DNA from: a virus
Length of the DNA stretch: 52,840 nt
IMG/VR virus record: IMGVR_UViG_3300020202_000091
Span: 1-52,840 of that record
Strand: one strand, 5' to 3'
Positions 8,182-16,095 of the stretch are shown here, piece after piece (within the stretch, counting starts at the first letter, position 1; each line of letters opens with the position of its first letter). The notes under the pieces are model-generated. The model was given only the letters and a program-made list of their open reading frames with translations, had not been told where the DNA came from and made no database searches. Position numbers and translations under genes: made by a program.

Positions 8182-11015
8182 TACAGCAGAACCAGATACT
8201 ATCATCCAAAGACTTTAATAAGGGCCTCGTAACCAGAGCAGACCTTCTTAAGAACGCTTTTGACCAGTCACCAAATACTATGGATGTTAAGTGGTATTTT
8301 GATGGTGCAATTGGAAAAAGACTAGGAACCTCCACTACAAATACTGTTGCCATTGGATCAACGGCTGCTGCTGGATGGTCAATAGATTCTAGCGGCACGC
8401 TTTCAACATCTTTGCAAGTTTTTTGGAAATTCGATGAAACATCTGGGAATAGGTCTGATTCGTTTAATTCAGTTATTTTAACAGATAATAATTCTGTAGG
8501 TTCAATAACTGGAATCAGAGGAAATGCAGCGGATTTTGTTTCAACAAACTCTGAATCACTTGTAAGGCAAACCACTTCACCAATCGAATCATCTGCCAAT
8601 TTCTCGATAAGTACATGGATTTATCTAAACTCCACATCAACCACCATACAAAGAAGCATCTTTTCAAAAAGAGACCCAGAGATAGATGGCACAACGGTTT
8701 TATTATTACCGTGCAACGGTGCTGATGGAGCTACAACATTTCCAGATTTATCAGCCTCAAATCATACGGTAACGGCTAATGGAAACGCCCAAGTAGATAC
8801 TGCTCAGCAGAAATTTGGTAGCGGTTCTCTTTTACTTGATGGAAGCGGCGATTTTTTGTCGATTCCAGATTCGGCTGATTGGGATTTTGGAACTGGTGAT
8901 TTTACTGTTGACGCATGGATTAGGTTAAATTCAGATGGCGTTAGCTACATTTTTGACCGTGGTTCTGATAACTGGTCTATCAATAGAAATTCTAGCCAGG
9001 GAACGTTGCAATTTCGAATAAATGGAACGCTTGTTGTAAATGCTGCTTGGTCCCCGTCGTTAAATACTTGGTATCATATTGCAGGCGTAAGAAGCGGCAT
9101 TAACTGTTACCTTTTTGTTGATGGCGTACAGCTAGGTCTAACCGGTTCAGACTCGACCAATATTAATGACACAACGGAACTTAGGATAGGTGCAAATCAA
9201 CTTGGCACAGAGGCTTTTAATGGTTGGATTGATGAGATTAGAATAACTAAGGGAGTTGCTAGGTGGACAGCAAATTTTATAACACCAACAAAAGCATATG
9301 GCGTTCAGGAGTATGAATACTGGCTTTTTGTAAACACGAATAACCAGCCAACGTTCCGTGTTTCATCTACAGGCACTAACCACACCGCATCGGTTCAATC
9401 GGCTGGGGCATTGAACACATCAACTTGGTATAACATTATCGCATGGCATTCTAATAATTCACATATTGGAATAGCAGTTAATAATGCTGCTACGACAACA
9501 GCCCAATACATAGGCGGTGTTCGTGTTGGTTCGGCGCCCCTTGTCTTTGGTGCTATTTCAGATTCCGCAACTGCTCGAGCAACTACTTATTTTGACGGAA
9601 GGATAGACGAAACTGGATATTGGAAGAAGATTTTATCAGCCCAGGAAAGAACCGATTTATACGGTGGTGGAACCGCTAACACCTATTCATCTGGTGCTTC
9701 TGGGTTTGGATGGGCCATGTTTGATTTTGGCGCATCTTCTATCAGATGGCTTACTGTTGCTGCTGGAACTGGAATTGTTGCGTCTTCAAACCGTGGCACT
9801 ACATTTGTCACTATCGCAACGTCACGCACTCAAAACTACCAATATTTTGAGCGTTCCAAAAACGTCCTTGTAGCAACTTCCGACTCATACGACAATCCGC
9901 TCTATTGGGCTGGGTCCGTTGGAACGTTCATGTCAACACTGGCCCCAAACTCTGCGCCTGCGGCCAAGTATTCTGTTAACTATCAAGGCTTCCTGATACT
10001 TTTAAATTTCCAGAATTCAAATGGAACAGTAAGAAATAGAGGCTTTGCATACGCTGATGAAAATAGTCAGCTAACAAGCGCATGGGCAGATTCATTCGAC
10101 ATCCCATCTAGCCAAGATGATGAGATAACGTGCTCTTTTATTCTGTCTAAATTTCTTTATATATCTACTAAAACAAAACTGTTCCGCGTTGCCTACGTTG
10201 GCGGAAACCCAGACTGGTCCTATTTAAAGGTAAAAGACTGGGGCTTTGTTCCAAGGACCGCAAAGCTTATGACATTGAAGGGCGGCCAGGTGGTTGTCGG
10301 CATGGATTGGAACCGTCGTTTAAGAGCTTTTGATGGATACGAAGATACGTTCGTTTCGGATAACGTAGAAAACGACAACAGAATATGCGATTTCGCAACA
10401 AAGAAAATATCAATGGCTGGTTCCGGTCTTGTCATTTCACACGCAGAGGTAGATCAGGTAGAACAGGAATACAGGCTTAACGTCGCCATTGGAGCGGACA
10501 GCACACAGACAACCCATGCCCTACTGCTCAATGGAAGGACTCTCGCTCTTTACCCATATTCGAATCAGGGTTTTCAGGCTATGTGCGTTGCGGAATCCGC
10601 TGGACGTCAGAATCTAATGGCTATTGATCGATCTGGGTATGTGCACATTCTAAATTCAGGAAATATGGATGTAATGACACCAATCAACGAAATGTACGAC
10701 TCTCCACCAATATTCGGTGAAACGCCACAACAGGTTTTGAAATCACAGAATATTAATACGTATTTCGTGGTTGATTCGTGTGGAAGGGTTTATTACCAAG
10801 AAGCTTTTAATATGAAGAGGACATTTTTACCAATGAGGGAGCTAGTAAATCTAAGTGGCGCAGAAGACAAGTTACTTGTTGACGCGAATATTGATATACC
10901 AGCTTCTTTCAATACATACCATTTTAGACTTACATCTTCTGCTGGAACTGCTAATCCATGGAAACTTTCGAGATGGGATCTTGTTGGCAGAGTGAAAGGA
11001 ATCGGTCAGGGATGA
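8178..11015 (+). CDS. large tail protein with nested LamG domains and a beta-propeller-like region
   Basis: A 945-residue protein. The N-terminus (KDFNKGLVTRADLLK, KWYFDGAIGKRLGTS) matches a recurrent phage tail hub-like opening. Residues about 78-166 are the first half of a LamG domain (FWKFDETSGN, FSISTWIYLNS). At SIFSKRD it is interrupted by a complete second LamG domain of about 210 residues (VLLLPCNGADG to WIDEIRITKGVARW). The first domain then resumes at EYWLFVNTNNQPTFRV and ends YFDGRIDETGYWKK. Residues 510-945 are strand-rich repeats compatible with a propeller, as in tail-tube B or tail-needle-hub proteins. Likely the main tail or receptor-recognition protein. Confidence 0.75.
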   Translation: MIQQNQILSSKDFNKGLVTRADLLKNAFDQSPNTMDVKWYFDGAIGKRLGTSTTNTVAIGSTAAAGWSIDSSGTLSTSLQVFWKFDETSGNRSDSFNSVILTDNNSVGSITGIRGNAADFVSTNSESLVRQTTSPIESSANFSISTWIYLNSTSTTIQRSIFSKRDPEIDGTTVLLLPCNGADGATTFPDLSASNHTVTANGNAQVDTAQQKFGSGSLLLDGSGDFLSIPDSADWDFGTGDFTVDAWIRLNSDGVSYIFDRGSDNWSINRNSSQGTLQFRINGTLVVNAAWSPSLNTWYHIAGVRSGINCYLFVDGVQLGLTGSDSTNINDTTELRIGANQLGTEAFNGWIDEIRITKGVARWTANFITPTKAYGVQEYEYWLFVNTNNQPTFRVSSTGTNHTASVQSAGALNTSTWYNIIAWHSNNSHIGIAVNNAATTTAQYIGGVRVGSAPLVFGAISDSATARATTYFDGRIDETGYWKKILSAQERTDLYGGGTANTYSSGASGFGWAMFDFGASSIRWLTVAAGTGIVASSNRGTTFVTIATSRTQNYQYFERSKNVLVATSDSYDNPLYWAGSVGTFMSTLAPNSAPAAKYSVNYQGFLILLNFQNSNGTVRNRGFAYADENSQLTSAWADSFDIPSSQDDEITCSFILSKFLYISTKTKLFRVAYVGGNPDWSYLKVKDWGFVPRTAKLMTLKGGQVVVGMDWNRRLRAFDGYEDTFVSDNVENDNRICDFATKKISMAGSGLVISHAEVDQVEQEYRLNVAIGADSTQTTHALLLNGRTLALYPYSNQGFQAMCVAESAGRQNLMAIDRSGYVHILNSGNMDVMTPINEMYDSPPIFGETPQQVLKSQNINTYFVVDSCGRVYYQEAFNMKRTFLPMRELVNLSGAEDKLLVDANIDIPASFNTYHFRLTSSAGTANPWKLSRWDLVGRVKGIGQG

Positions 11016-11245
11016 AGGTTGGCCCGTACAATTTAGGCGGTATAAGCCCAGAACTTGAAAACTTCCGCGAGGAAGTCACAAATCTTTTAAATCTTGGGAA
11101 ATACTCTGCTCCGATAATCACCGGAACTCCAACATGGAGAGCACAGCCCGGAGAGATGGTGCTTTTTAGACCCTCCTCTGGAGGTACGACAAACTACGTC
11201 TATCTCAATTCTGCGTGGGTATCCACATGGAGCGTAACCATATGA
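11012..11245 (+). CDS. small tail-region protein
   Basis: A 77-residue protein starting at an ATGA overlap with the 945-residue tail gene. It has a short helical part (GISPELENFREEVTNLLNL) followed by a beta segment (MVLFRPSSGGTTNYVYLNS) ending in a Trp-rich tail (WVSTWSVTI), typical of small phage proteins that cap or extend fibres. No enzymatic motif. It overlaps the next gene by 4 bases. Confidence 0.6.
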   Translation: MKVGPYNLGGISPELENFREEVTNLLNLGKYSAPIITGTPTWRAQPGEMVLFRPSSGGTTNYVYLNSAWVSTWSVTI

Positions 11246-11661
11246 CATTCGACCACCTTGCGAATCTCATGCTCAATTGGGGATACGAAATCAACACGAA
11301 GCATTACTTTCAGTTCCGTTATTACTTGGAAGAAATGCTTAAGAAAAATCGCGTAATGATCCTTAGGAATGAAGAAACCGGGCTCATCGAGGCCATCATT
11401 CTTTACTACATAACAAACGACTACGAAAAACTCTATAAGAAGCCGATGTGGAAAGTGGCCAAAGATGATGAAAATGGCACTCAAATCTACATCGACAAAA
11501 TGGTATGCCGTAAATACACGAAAGACGTAAGACATAACCTTGGCCGAGCAATCCAAGAGAGATTTCCGAACGTAAAAGAGCTTATCTATCACCGCGCACC
11601 CAAAGACAGATGCGTTAGAATATTAAGAGAGGGCAAATATGAGCAAGTACCGTGTTGTTGA
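11242..11661 (+). CDS. GNAT-like acyltransferase-fold protein (tentative)
   Basis: A 139-residue protein from the ATG in the ATGA overlap; GGAG at 11230-11233 is 8 bases upstream. The order of elements (helices HLANLMLNWGYEI and YYLEEMLKKN, strands RVMILRNEETGLIEAIILYY, then IYIDKMVCRKYTKDVRHNLG and VKELIYHRAPKD) resembles an N-acetyltransferase core: V-strand, loop and helix. The pyrophosphate-binding loop is not clearly canonical. Similar small acetyltransferase-fold proteins often lie beside ejection proteins in podovirus late operons. Assignment is tentative. Confidence 0.45.
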   Translation: MTFDHLANLMLNWGYEINTKHYFQFRYYLEEMLKKNRVMILRNEETGLIEAIILYYITNDYEKLYKKPMWKVAKDDENGTQIYIDKMVCRKYTKDVRHNLGRAIQERFPNVKELIYHRAPKDRCVRILREGKYEQVPCC

Positions 11662-12499
11662 ATTCGTAGACGATGAGACATTCAATTCCCTTCCCGGCCA
11701 CAACATGGAAGAAAAGGTCGGTGTAGCTTACCCAGAACAAGGGATAGCGTATGCCCGTAGGACCGGCGTTTCTGTTCTGGATGCCTTCACCGCTCTTCAC
11801 GAACTCGAGCATCTTGAAGGAAAGGACCACGACGAGCACTACGACGCCGAAAACCAGTGTTATTACAAGGGATTTGGCGATGTTGTTAGAACCGTCGCCC
11901 CCATCGCTCTCTCATTTATCCCTGGCGTTGGAACCGCTCTTGGTGGCGCTTTATCAACAATTGGTCGTGGCGTCCAGGGCATTGCCGGAAACTTTGGGCT
12001 TGGAAACGTATTCGGCCAGATTGGTAACGCTGTTGGCGGCGCTCTTGGGGTTGGTGGTGGTAGCCCTGCGATAGGCGCAACGACAGAAAGAACCGCGAAT
12101 CTTGGAGTAGAGGCTGGATTTGGCAACTTCGGCAGAGCAAACCAAATTGCAAATTCAATAAGCGGAGCTGGTGCTGCTAGTGGCGTTGGATCTGCGATTG
12201 GCGGCGCTGCAAAACAGGCTGGCGGCACTCTTGCTACTAACGCAGCGAGCTCGCTTTTTAGCCCACGCTCCCCTCTTTCCGACTTTAGACCGTCCTCGCT
12301 TGGTTCTGACAACCCATCCATCTCAGCACCTCCCAGCCCCAACATTATTCCAGGCTCTTCTGGCGAGGGTTCTCAGGGCGGTCCTGGTGGCGCTCCAGGC
12401 TCTATCGGTGGTGGCCAGGTTTCAAAAATCAAGCAATACCTCGCACAGAGAGATCAAGACCAATCGCAGATTGGAGGGTTTGGCGGAGGCAACTACTAA
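11639..12499 (+). CDS. internal virion/ejection protein with metzincin-type zinc motif
   Basis: A 286-residue protein. The N-terminal 75 residues hold HELEH at 54-58 and His64, an exact HExxHxxGxxH zinc-peptidase signature with Gly61. After about residue 85 the protein is dominated by Gly, Ala and hydrophobic stretches (VAPIALSFIPGVGTALGG, IGNAVGGALGVGGGS), like membrane-active ejection proteins, and it ends in a Ser/Pro/Gly-rich tail. The combination suggests a virion protein delivered into the envelope with a zinc-dependent peptide- or peptidoglycan-cleaving head. It overlaps the preceding gene by 23 bases. Confidence 0.65.
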   Translation: MSKYRVVEFVDDETFNSLPGHNMEEKVGVAYPEQGIAYARRTGVSVLDAFTALHELEHLEGKDHDEHYDAENQCYYKGFGDVVRTVAPIALSFIPGVGTALGGALSTIGRGVQGIAGNFGLGNVFGQIGNAVGGALGVGGGSPAIGATTERTANLGVEAGFGNFGRANQIANSISGAGAASGVGSAIGGAAKQAGGTLATNAASSLFSPRSPLSDFRPSSLGSDNPSISAPPSPNIIPGSSGEGSQGGPGGAPGSIGGGQVSKIKQYLAQRDQDQSQIGGFGGGNY

Positions 12500-13347
12500 T
12501 GAACTTCCTAAACAACATTTTTAGGGGTGTTGGTGGGGCCGTATCAAATGTCGGCAAGGCTGCAAAGGGGTTCTTTAACCAAGTAAATCCGGTAAATATA
12601 GGTCAGAATTTGGCGCAGGGAGCTTTCAACGCCTTTCAGCCAAAATCAGCCTACGCCGCCCAAGGGAAAGGAAGTTTCAGTATCCCACAGGCAAGCAGCT
12701 ATATCCCCTCTCTCATCGGATCGCAAGGCCCAAAATCAGCTCCTGGATTTGGCAGTGCCGGCGTCGAAACAACGCCTGCTCAAAAATCTGGTGGATTTGG
12801 GAAAAGCCTCCTTGACACCATTTTTGGAGAAGATGCAAATAAGGGTCAGATTGGCGCTGGTATCCTATCTAACTTTGCTGGACAAGCGTTCGCTCCGAAG
12901 GTCAACATGCCTGATATTGGAGGTCTTCAAAGCGTACAAAACTTGAGGAATTTCAACAACTCTTCCCTGCCTAAAGGCGTTGAGGATTCAATCAACAGGT
13001 CAGTCGATATACAACACCGAGAGGAGTTAAAGAGACTTCAGGACGTCTACAGGAACGCAAGACCAGGAACGGACTACACCACAGACTCAACTTATCAGAG
13101 AGACCTGGCTGAACTTGAGCGCAAACAAACCCTGAACCGCGCCGATGCTCAGGCAAATGCTCTTTTGCAGTTTAACCAGCAGGAGATCAACCATCTCTCC
13201 GAGCTCGCGCAACAGGACATATATACTATTATGATAAAACTTGGCATGGACGCTCAGGAGGCTGAGAACTTCAAGCAGACGTTTTCAAATGTAGGGTCGA
13301 TGTTTCTGCAAAGTGGACTCGGACTTAACCAATTCAAGGTGGCCTAA
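12499..13347 (+). CDS. internal virion/ejection-like protein
   Basis: A 282-residue protein starting at the TAATG overlap. The first 110 residues are Gly/Ala/Ser-rich with amphipathic helices (IFRGVGGAVSNVGKAAKGFF); the rest is a long helical, Gln/Glu/Arg-rich segment (REELKRLQDVYRNARPGTDY, LAELERKQTLNRADAQANAL). This composition and its place among coupled genes after the tail suggest a DNA-ejection protein analogous to P22 gp7, gp16 or gp20. No direct homology can be claimed. Confidence 0.6.
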   Translation: MNFLNNIFRGVGGAVSNVGKAAKGFFNQVNPVNIGQNLAQGAFNAFQPKSAYAAQGKGSFSIPQASSYIPSLIGSQGPKSAPGFGSAGVETTPAQKSGGFGKSLLDTIFGEDANKGQIGAGILSNFAGQAFAPKVNMPDIGGLQSVQNLRNFNNSSLPKGVEDSINRSVDIQHREELKRLQDVYRNARPGTDYTTDSTYQRDLAELERKQTLNRADAQANALLQFNQQEINHLSELAQQDIYTIMIKLGMDAQEAENFKQTFSNVGSMFLQSGLGLNQFKVA

Positions 13348-14210
13348 TGCCGTACTCACCTCTTGAGGGATTTGAAATAGGACAGAAAATAGGAAAAGCA
13401 AAGCGCTCCACCGCAGGCATGGCGTCAGACACTCTTTTAGAGCAATTCAATAAATCATCTGAATCTAATAGAGAGATTGGAAAGCTGCTTGCGGTTGAAA
13501 GATTTAAAACAGCTTTATCTTCTCCAAAAGAATCTGCAGAAACAGAGCTCGCCAGAGAAAAAGCATCGTATTTTAAAAAATTGGCAAGTGGAGATATTGG
13601 CGGCGGTGTTTCCGAGGGGGATTTCGTTGTAGATAGATACGGCCCCGGTGGGCCAACGCTCGTAAATGCAAAGGCTAGACTACAACAGAAACAAATGGAG
13701 GCCCAATCTAAAGAGCTTCCAAAGCTACAGAGGGCTTATGACGCTGTAACATCCTTAAGGAACCAGTATGAAAAATCAATGAGCCCGGTTTCTGTTCCTT
13801 CTGGATCGAACCCTATTTTAGGTGCCATGCAAAAGTCCATGCAGGGACTTGAAAAGGGATTCGCCGCGAAGTCTGGTTCAAACCCCGAACTTAATAGATA
13901 CCTGGCAAACCGTTCTGGTTTCACATCACTGATAAGTAAGGGCGGTTTTATGGAGGCTGGCGTTCTCACCGAGCAGGATATTCAGAGAATATTGAACATA
14001 CTTCCGAACGAGTATTCAACAAAAGAAGAGGCTGATATTGCGTGGAACGAGGTAACCTCCATTTTAAATCAGGCTCAAAGCCGGTTTGAAGAGATGGGCG
14101 GTGGCGTTCCAAGAGCCGATAAAGCAAGTGATGCGTCCAACACCTCAAACGTACCGGACGAAAAATCCATATACGAAAGGCTTGCCACTAGATATGGCCG
14201 TACCCGATAG
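13347..14210 (+). CDS. internal virion/ejection-like protein
   Basis: A 287-residue helical protein starting at the TAATG overlap. It contains Lys/Glu/Ala-rich helices (KASYFKKLASGD, RLQQKQMEAQSKELPKLQRA) and a conserved-looking region ending LSKGGFMEAGVLTEQDIQ-type helices before a polar tail. There is no signal peptide or membrane segment. It is probably another component injected with the DNA or a core protein; function inferred from position. Confidence 0.6.
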   Translation: MPYSPLEGFEIGQKIGKAKRSTAGMASDTLLEQFNKSSESNREIGKLLAVERFKTALSSPKESAETELAREKASYFKKLASGDIGGGVSEGDFVVDRYGPGGPTLVNAKARLQQKQMEAQSKELPKLQRAYDAVTSLRNQYEKSMSPVSVPSGSNPILGAMQKSMQGLEKGFAAKSGSNPELNRYLANRSGFTSLISKGGFMEAGVLTEQDIQRILNILPNEYSTKEEADIAWNEVTSILNQAQSRFEEMGGGVPRADKASDASNTSNVPDEKSIYERLATRYGRTR

Positions 14211-15252
14211 CGTATTACGAGAGCTTGCCGCAGACCCGGAATTTCGCGCACTTCCAGAGGACGCGCAAGACAGGATAGTTGAAAGGCTGGCCCAAGAGCA
14301 CTTTAAAGATGTTCCTAAATCTGAAAACATACTTCAGAGAGCCGCAAAGTCGGCTGGAAATACGGCCATGAGGATCTTTGGGCCGCAAGGCGCTATGACA
14401 CCCGAATACCAAGGTGCACAATCAATGCGCCGTGAGGGCGTTAATTCAATGACCAAGAACCCATTCGCCAGGTTCGCGCTTGATATGGCTACAAATCCAG
14501 AAACCTACGTCGGAGCACCGGCAGCCGCCAAAAGCGCACCAAACGCTCTTATTAGAGCATCAAGAACTGGGCGTGGAGCAAAGCAGGCCATATCTGATGT
14601 AATGAATCCAGTCAGAGCGTCAGAAGAAATATCGAGTGGCATAGAGAAAGCCGGAAGCGCATTGAAGCAAAACTATGCAAAAGGGTTCAAAGAACTAGTT
14701 CTAAAAAACCAGGGCAAAACAACTTCTTACGTTGATATACTTGACAGTCCACAGACATTGGCCGAAAAAAGAGTTTTTGACGCAGTAAAAAAAGAGGCTG
14801 AGTTTCAGGGAATTAACCTAAGTCAGTTAGGACCCGAAGAATCTAAGCGCGTCCTTGATATTGTTAAAGATAAAGTTGGTGCCAGTATTACATCCGGCGA
14901 TGTTGGGCCAACAGAGATCACCACAGCAAAGGCTATGAAGGGTTTAAAATCGAGGCAACTTGAGGCTTTTCCTGAATTTTCAAAGTTAGACAAAGCTTAC
15001 GGAAATAGTATTGAAAACTATCACGATTTGAGCGGGAGGGTTCCAAATATTCTTGAGGGTGCTGGGAATAGAATTACAAAAAACCAACAAATGAACAGCC
15101 TCAAATCATTGGACAAAAATGTTTTTAAAAGGGCTAGGAACTATAGAAGAGCGAATGTGGTCGTAAAAACAGCGAGAAATCCGCTGGTTCGAGCGGGGGC
15201 TGTTTTGGGAGGCGCTGCCAGTGGCGCGGCAAAAATTTTATTGGATGATTAA
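14194..15252 (+). CDS. internal virion/ejection-like protein, last gene of the late operon
   Basis: A 352-residue protein. The ATG at 14194 gives a 17-base overlap with the previous gene and begins MAVPDSVLRELAADPEFRAL, a helical opening (PEDAQDRIVERLAQEHF) seen in phage ejection proteins. A longer in-frame start at 14086 would overlap too much. The C-terminus is Ala/Gly-rich and hydrophobic (LVRAGAVLGGAASGAAKILL), possibly membrane-inserting. A bidirectional hairpin terminator follows. Confidence 0.65.
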   Translation: MAVPDSVLRELAADPEFRALPEDAQDRIVERLAQEHFKDVPKSENILQRAAKSAGNTAMRIFGPQGAMTPEYQGAQSMRREGVNSMTKNPFARFALDMATNPETYVGAPAAAKSAPNALIRASRTGRGAKQAISDVMNPVRASEEISSGIEKAGSALKQNYAKGFKELVLKNQGKTTSYVDILDSPQTLAEKRVFDAVKKEAEFQGINLSQLGPEESKRVLDIVKDKVGASITSGDVGPTEITTAKAMKGLKSRQLEAFPEFSKLDKAYGNSIENYHDLSGRVPNILEGAGNRITKNQQMNSLKSLDKNVFKRARNYRRANVVVKTARNPLVRAGAVLGGAASGAAKILLDD

Positions 15253-15303
15253 TGCCCATCACTATCACGCCATTCAATTATAAAACCAAATAATAAAATT
15301 ACC

Positions 15304-15329
15304 ATAGAGGCAATTAGAATGCCCTCTAT
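15304..15329. terminator. bidirectional hairpin terminator
   Basis: ATAGAGG-CA pairs with TG-CCCTCTAT around an ATTAGAA loop with one bulged C. It has CATTTTAT to the right and AATAAAATTACC to the left. It lies between two converging operons, the late virion genes and the 15334-16024 minus-strand module, where a shared terminator is expected. Confidence 0.6.
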
Positions 15330-15333
15330 CATT

Positions 15334-15855
15334 TTATGAATTATTCTCCATTGCTATCATAGCCAATACCGGACCATTTTCTTCTGATGTGTACTCAGGG
15401 TGTCTTTGAATCGCCGCGATATAAGCTTGAGCTACTGGTGAATTTGGGTCTTCGATATCCGGGTATTTTTGGCGGACAATATTTTTACTTCTCTCTAATG
15501 TTGAGTTCTGATTTTTTGAATTTAATAATGCCGCAACTCCATTAGCCACTAGATTATAATTAGTGCTATTGTTGTTATTAGCTATTTGTCTGCCGAAGTT
15601 ATAGGCCTCCGACGGATTGTATCGATTTTGATGATAGCCATGTACTAAATTTCTGTATGAATAATTATACGATGGTTGTCTATACGTGTTTGTGTGCCAA
15701 CTTGTGAGATCTGCTCCCTGCGCAATATATGTTGTTGACCCATCGTCATTATTTGAAACGTAATTACCGGATGCATCTTGAGTTGTATAGCCAGCATATG
15801 CGGTAGCGCATATTAAAAAATTTGATAGCACTATTGAAATATTTTTAATCAGCAT
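15334..15855 (-). CDS. secreted protein with a scaffold-related C-terminal domain
   Basis: A 173-residue protein with a clear signal peptide (hydrophobic core ISIVLSNFLICATAYA, cleavage likely after AYA). The middle is rich in Asn, Tyr, Ser and His. Residues about 118-172 align without gaps to the scaffold encoded at 51434-52246: STLERSK with STLEKSK, YPDIEDPNS with YPDIDDPDS, and GPVLAMIAMEN with GPTLAMRDMED, about half identical over some 53 residues. It lies in a minus-strand module facing away from the glycan cassette, preceded by a small membrane protein gene. Function unknown. Confidence 0.75.
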   Translation of the reverse strand: MLIKNISIVLSNFLICATAYAGYTTQDASGNYVSNNDDGSTTYIAQGADLTSWHTNTYRQPSYNYSYRNLVHGYHQNRYNPSEAYNFGRQIANNNNSTNYNLVANGVAALLNSKNQNSTLERSKNIVRQKYPDIEDPNSPVAQAYIAAIQRHPEYTSEENGPVLAMIAMENNS

Positions 15856-16024
15856 GTTTGTTTTCGTTTATATAATCCATTTTTTCAAACCCAACATCGA
15901 CTCCAAATAGCGCCCTGTCTTCAAATGAAATTATTGAAATTATGAGTAGTATACCCAACATTCTTAAATTAAGCCACAGCATGGATAGAATGTTCAATAG
16001 CCAAAAGCCACCAACCACTGTCAC
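15845..16024 (-). CDS. small membrane protein
   Basis: A 59-residue ORF with two hydrophobic stretches (VVGGFWLLNILSMLWLNL and MLGILLIISIISF) and a polar tail. It overlaps the start of the secreted-protein gene by 11 bases, implying coupled translation. The GTG at 16024 is the longest start; internal ATG codons would leave only the second hydrophobic segment. No family recognised; possibly a partner or anchor for the secreted protein. Confidence 0.5.
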   Translation of the reverse strand: MTVVGGFWLLNILSMLWLNLRMLGILLIISIISFEDRALFGVDVGFEKMDYINENKHAD

Positions 16025-16095
16025 AATTCAACATTTTTAACTTATTTTTGTTTTATTTTTCTTAGTTTTTTATTCTTTTACTTTTTGGTCTACTA
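16025..16095. promoter_or_regulatory. AT-rich divergent promoter region
   Basis: A 71-base, T-rich gap between the leftward two-gene module and the rightward glycan cassette. It must hold the start signals for both but I cannot pick clear -35/-10 pairs. The homopolymer-like T tracts on the plus strand resemble UP elements for a leftward promoter. Confidence 0.35.
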
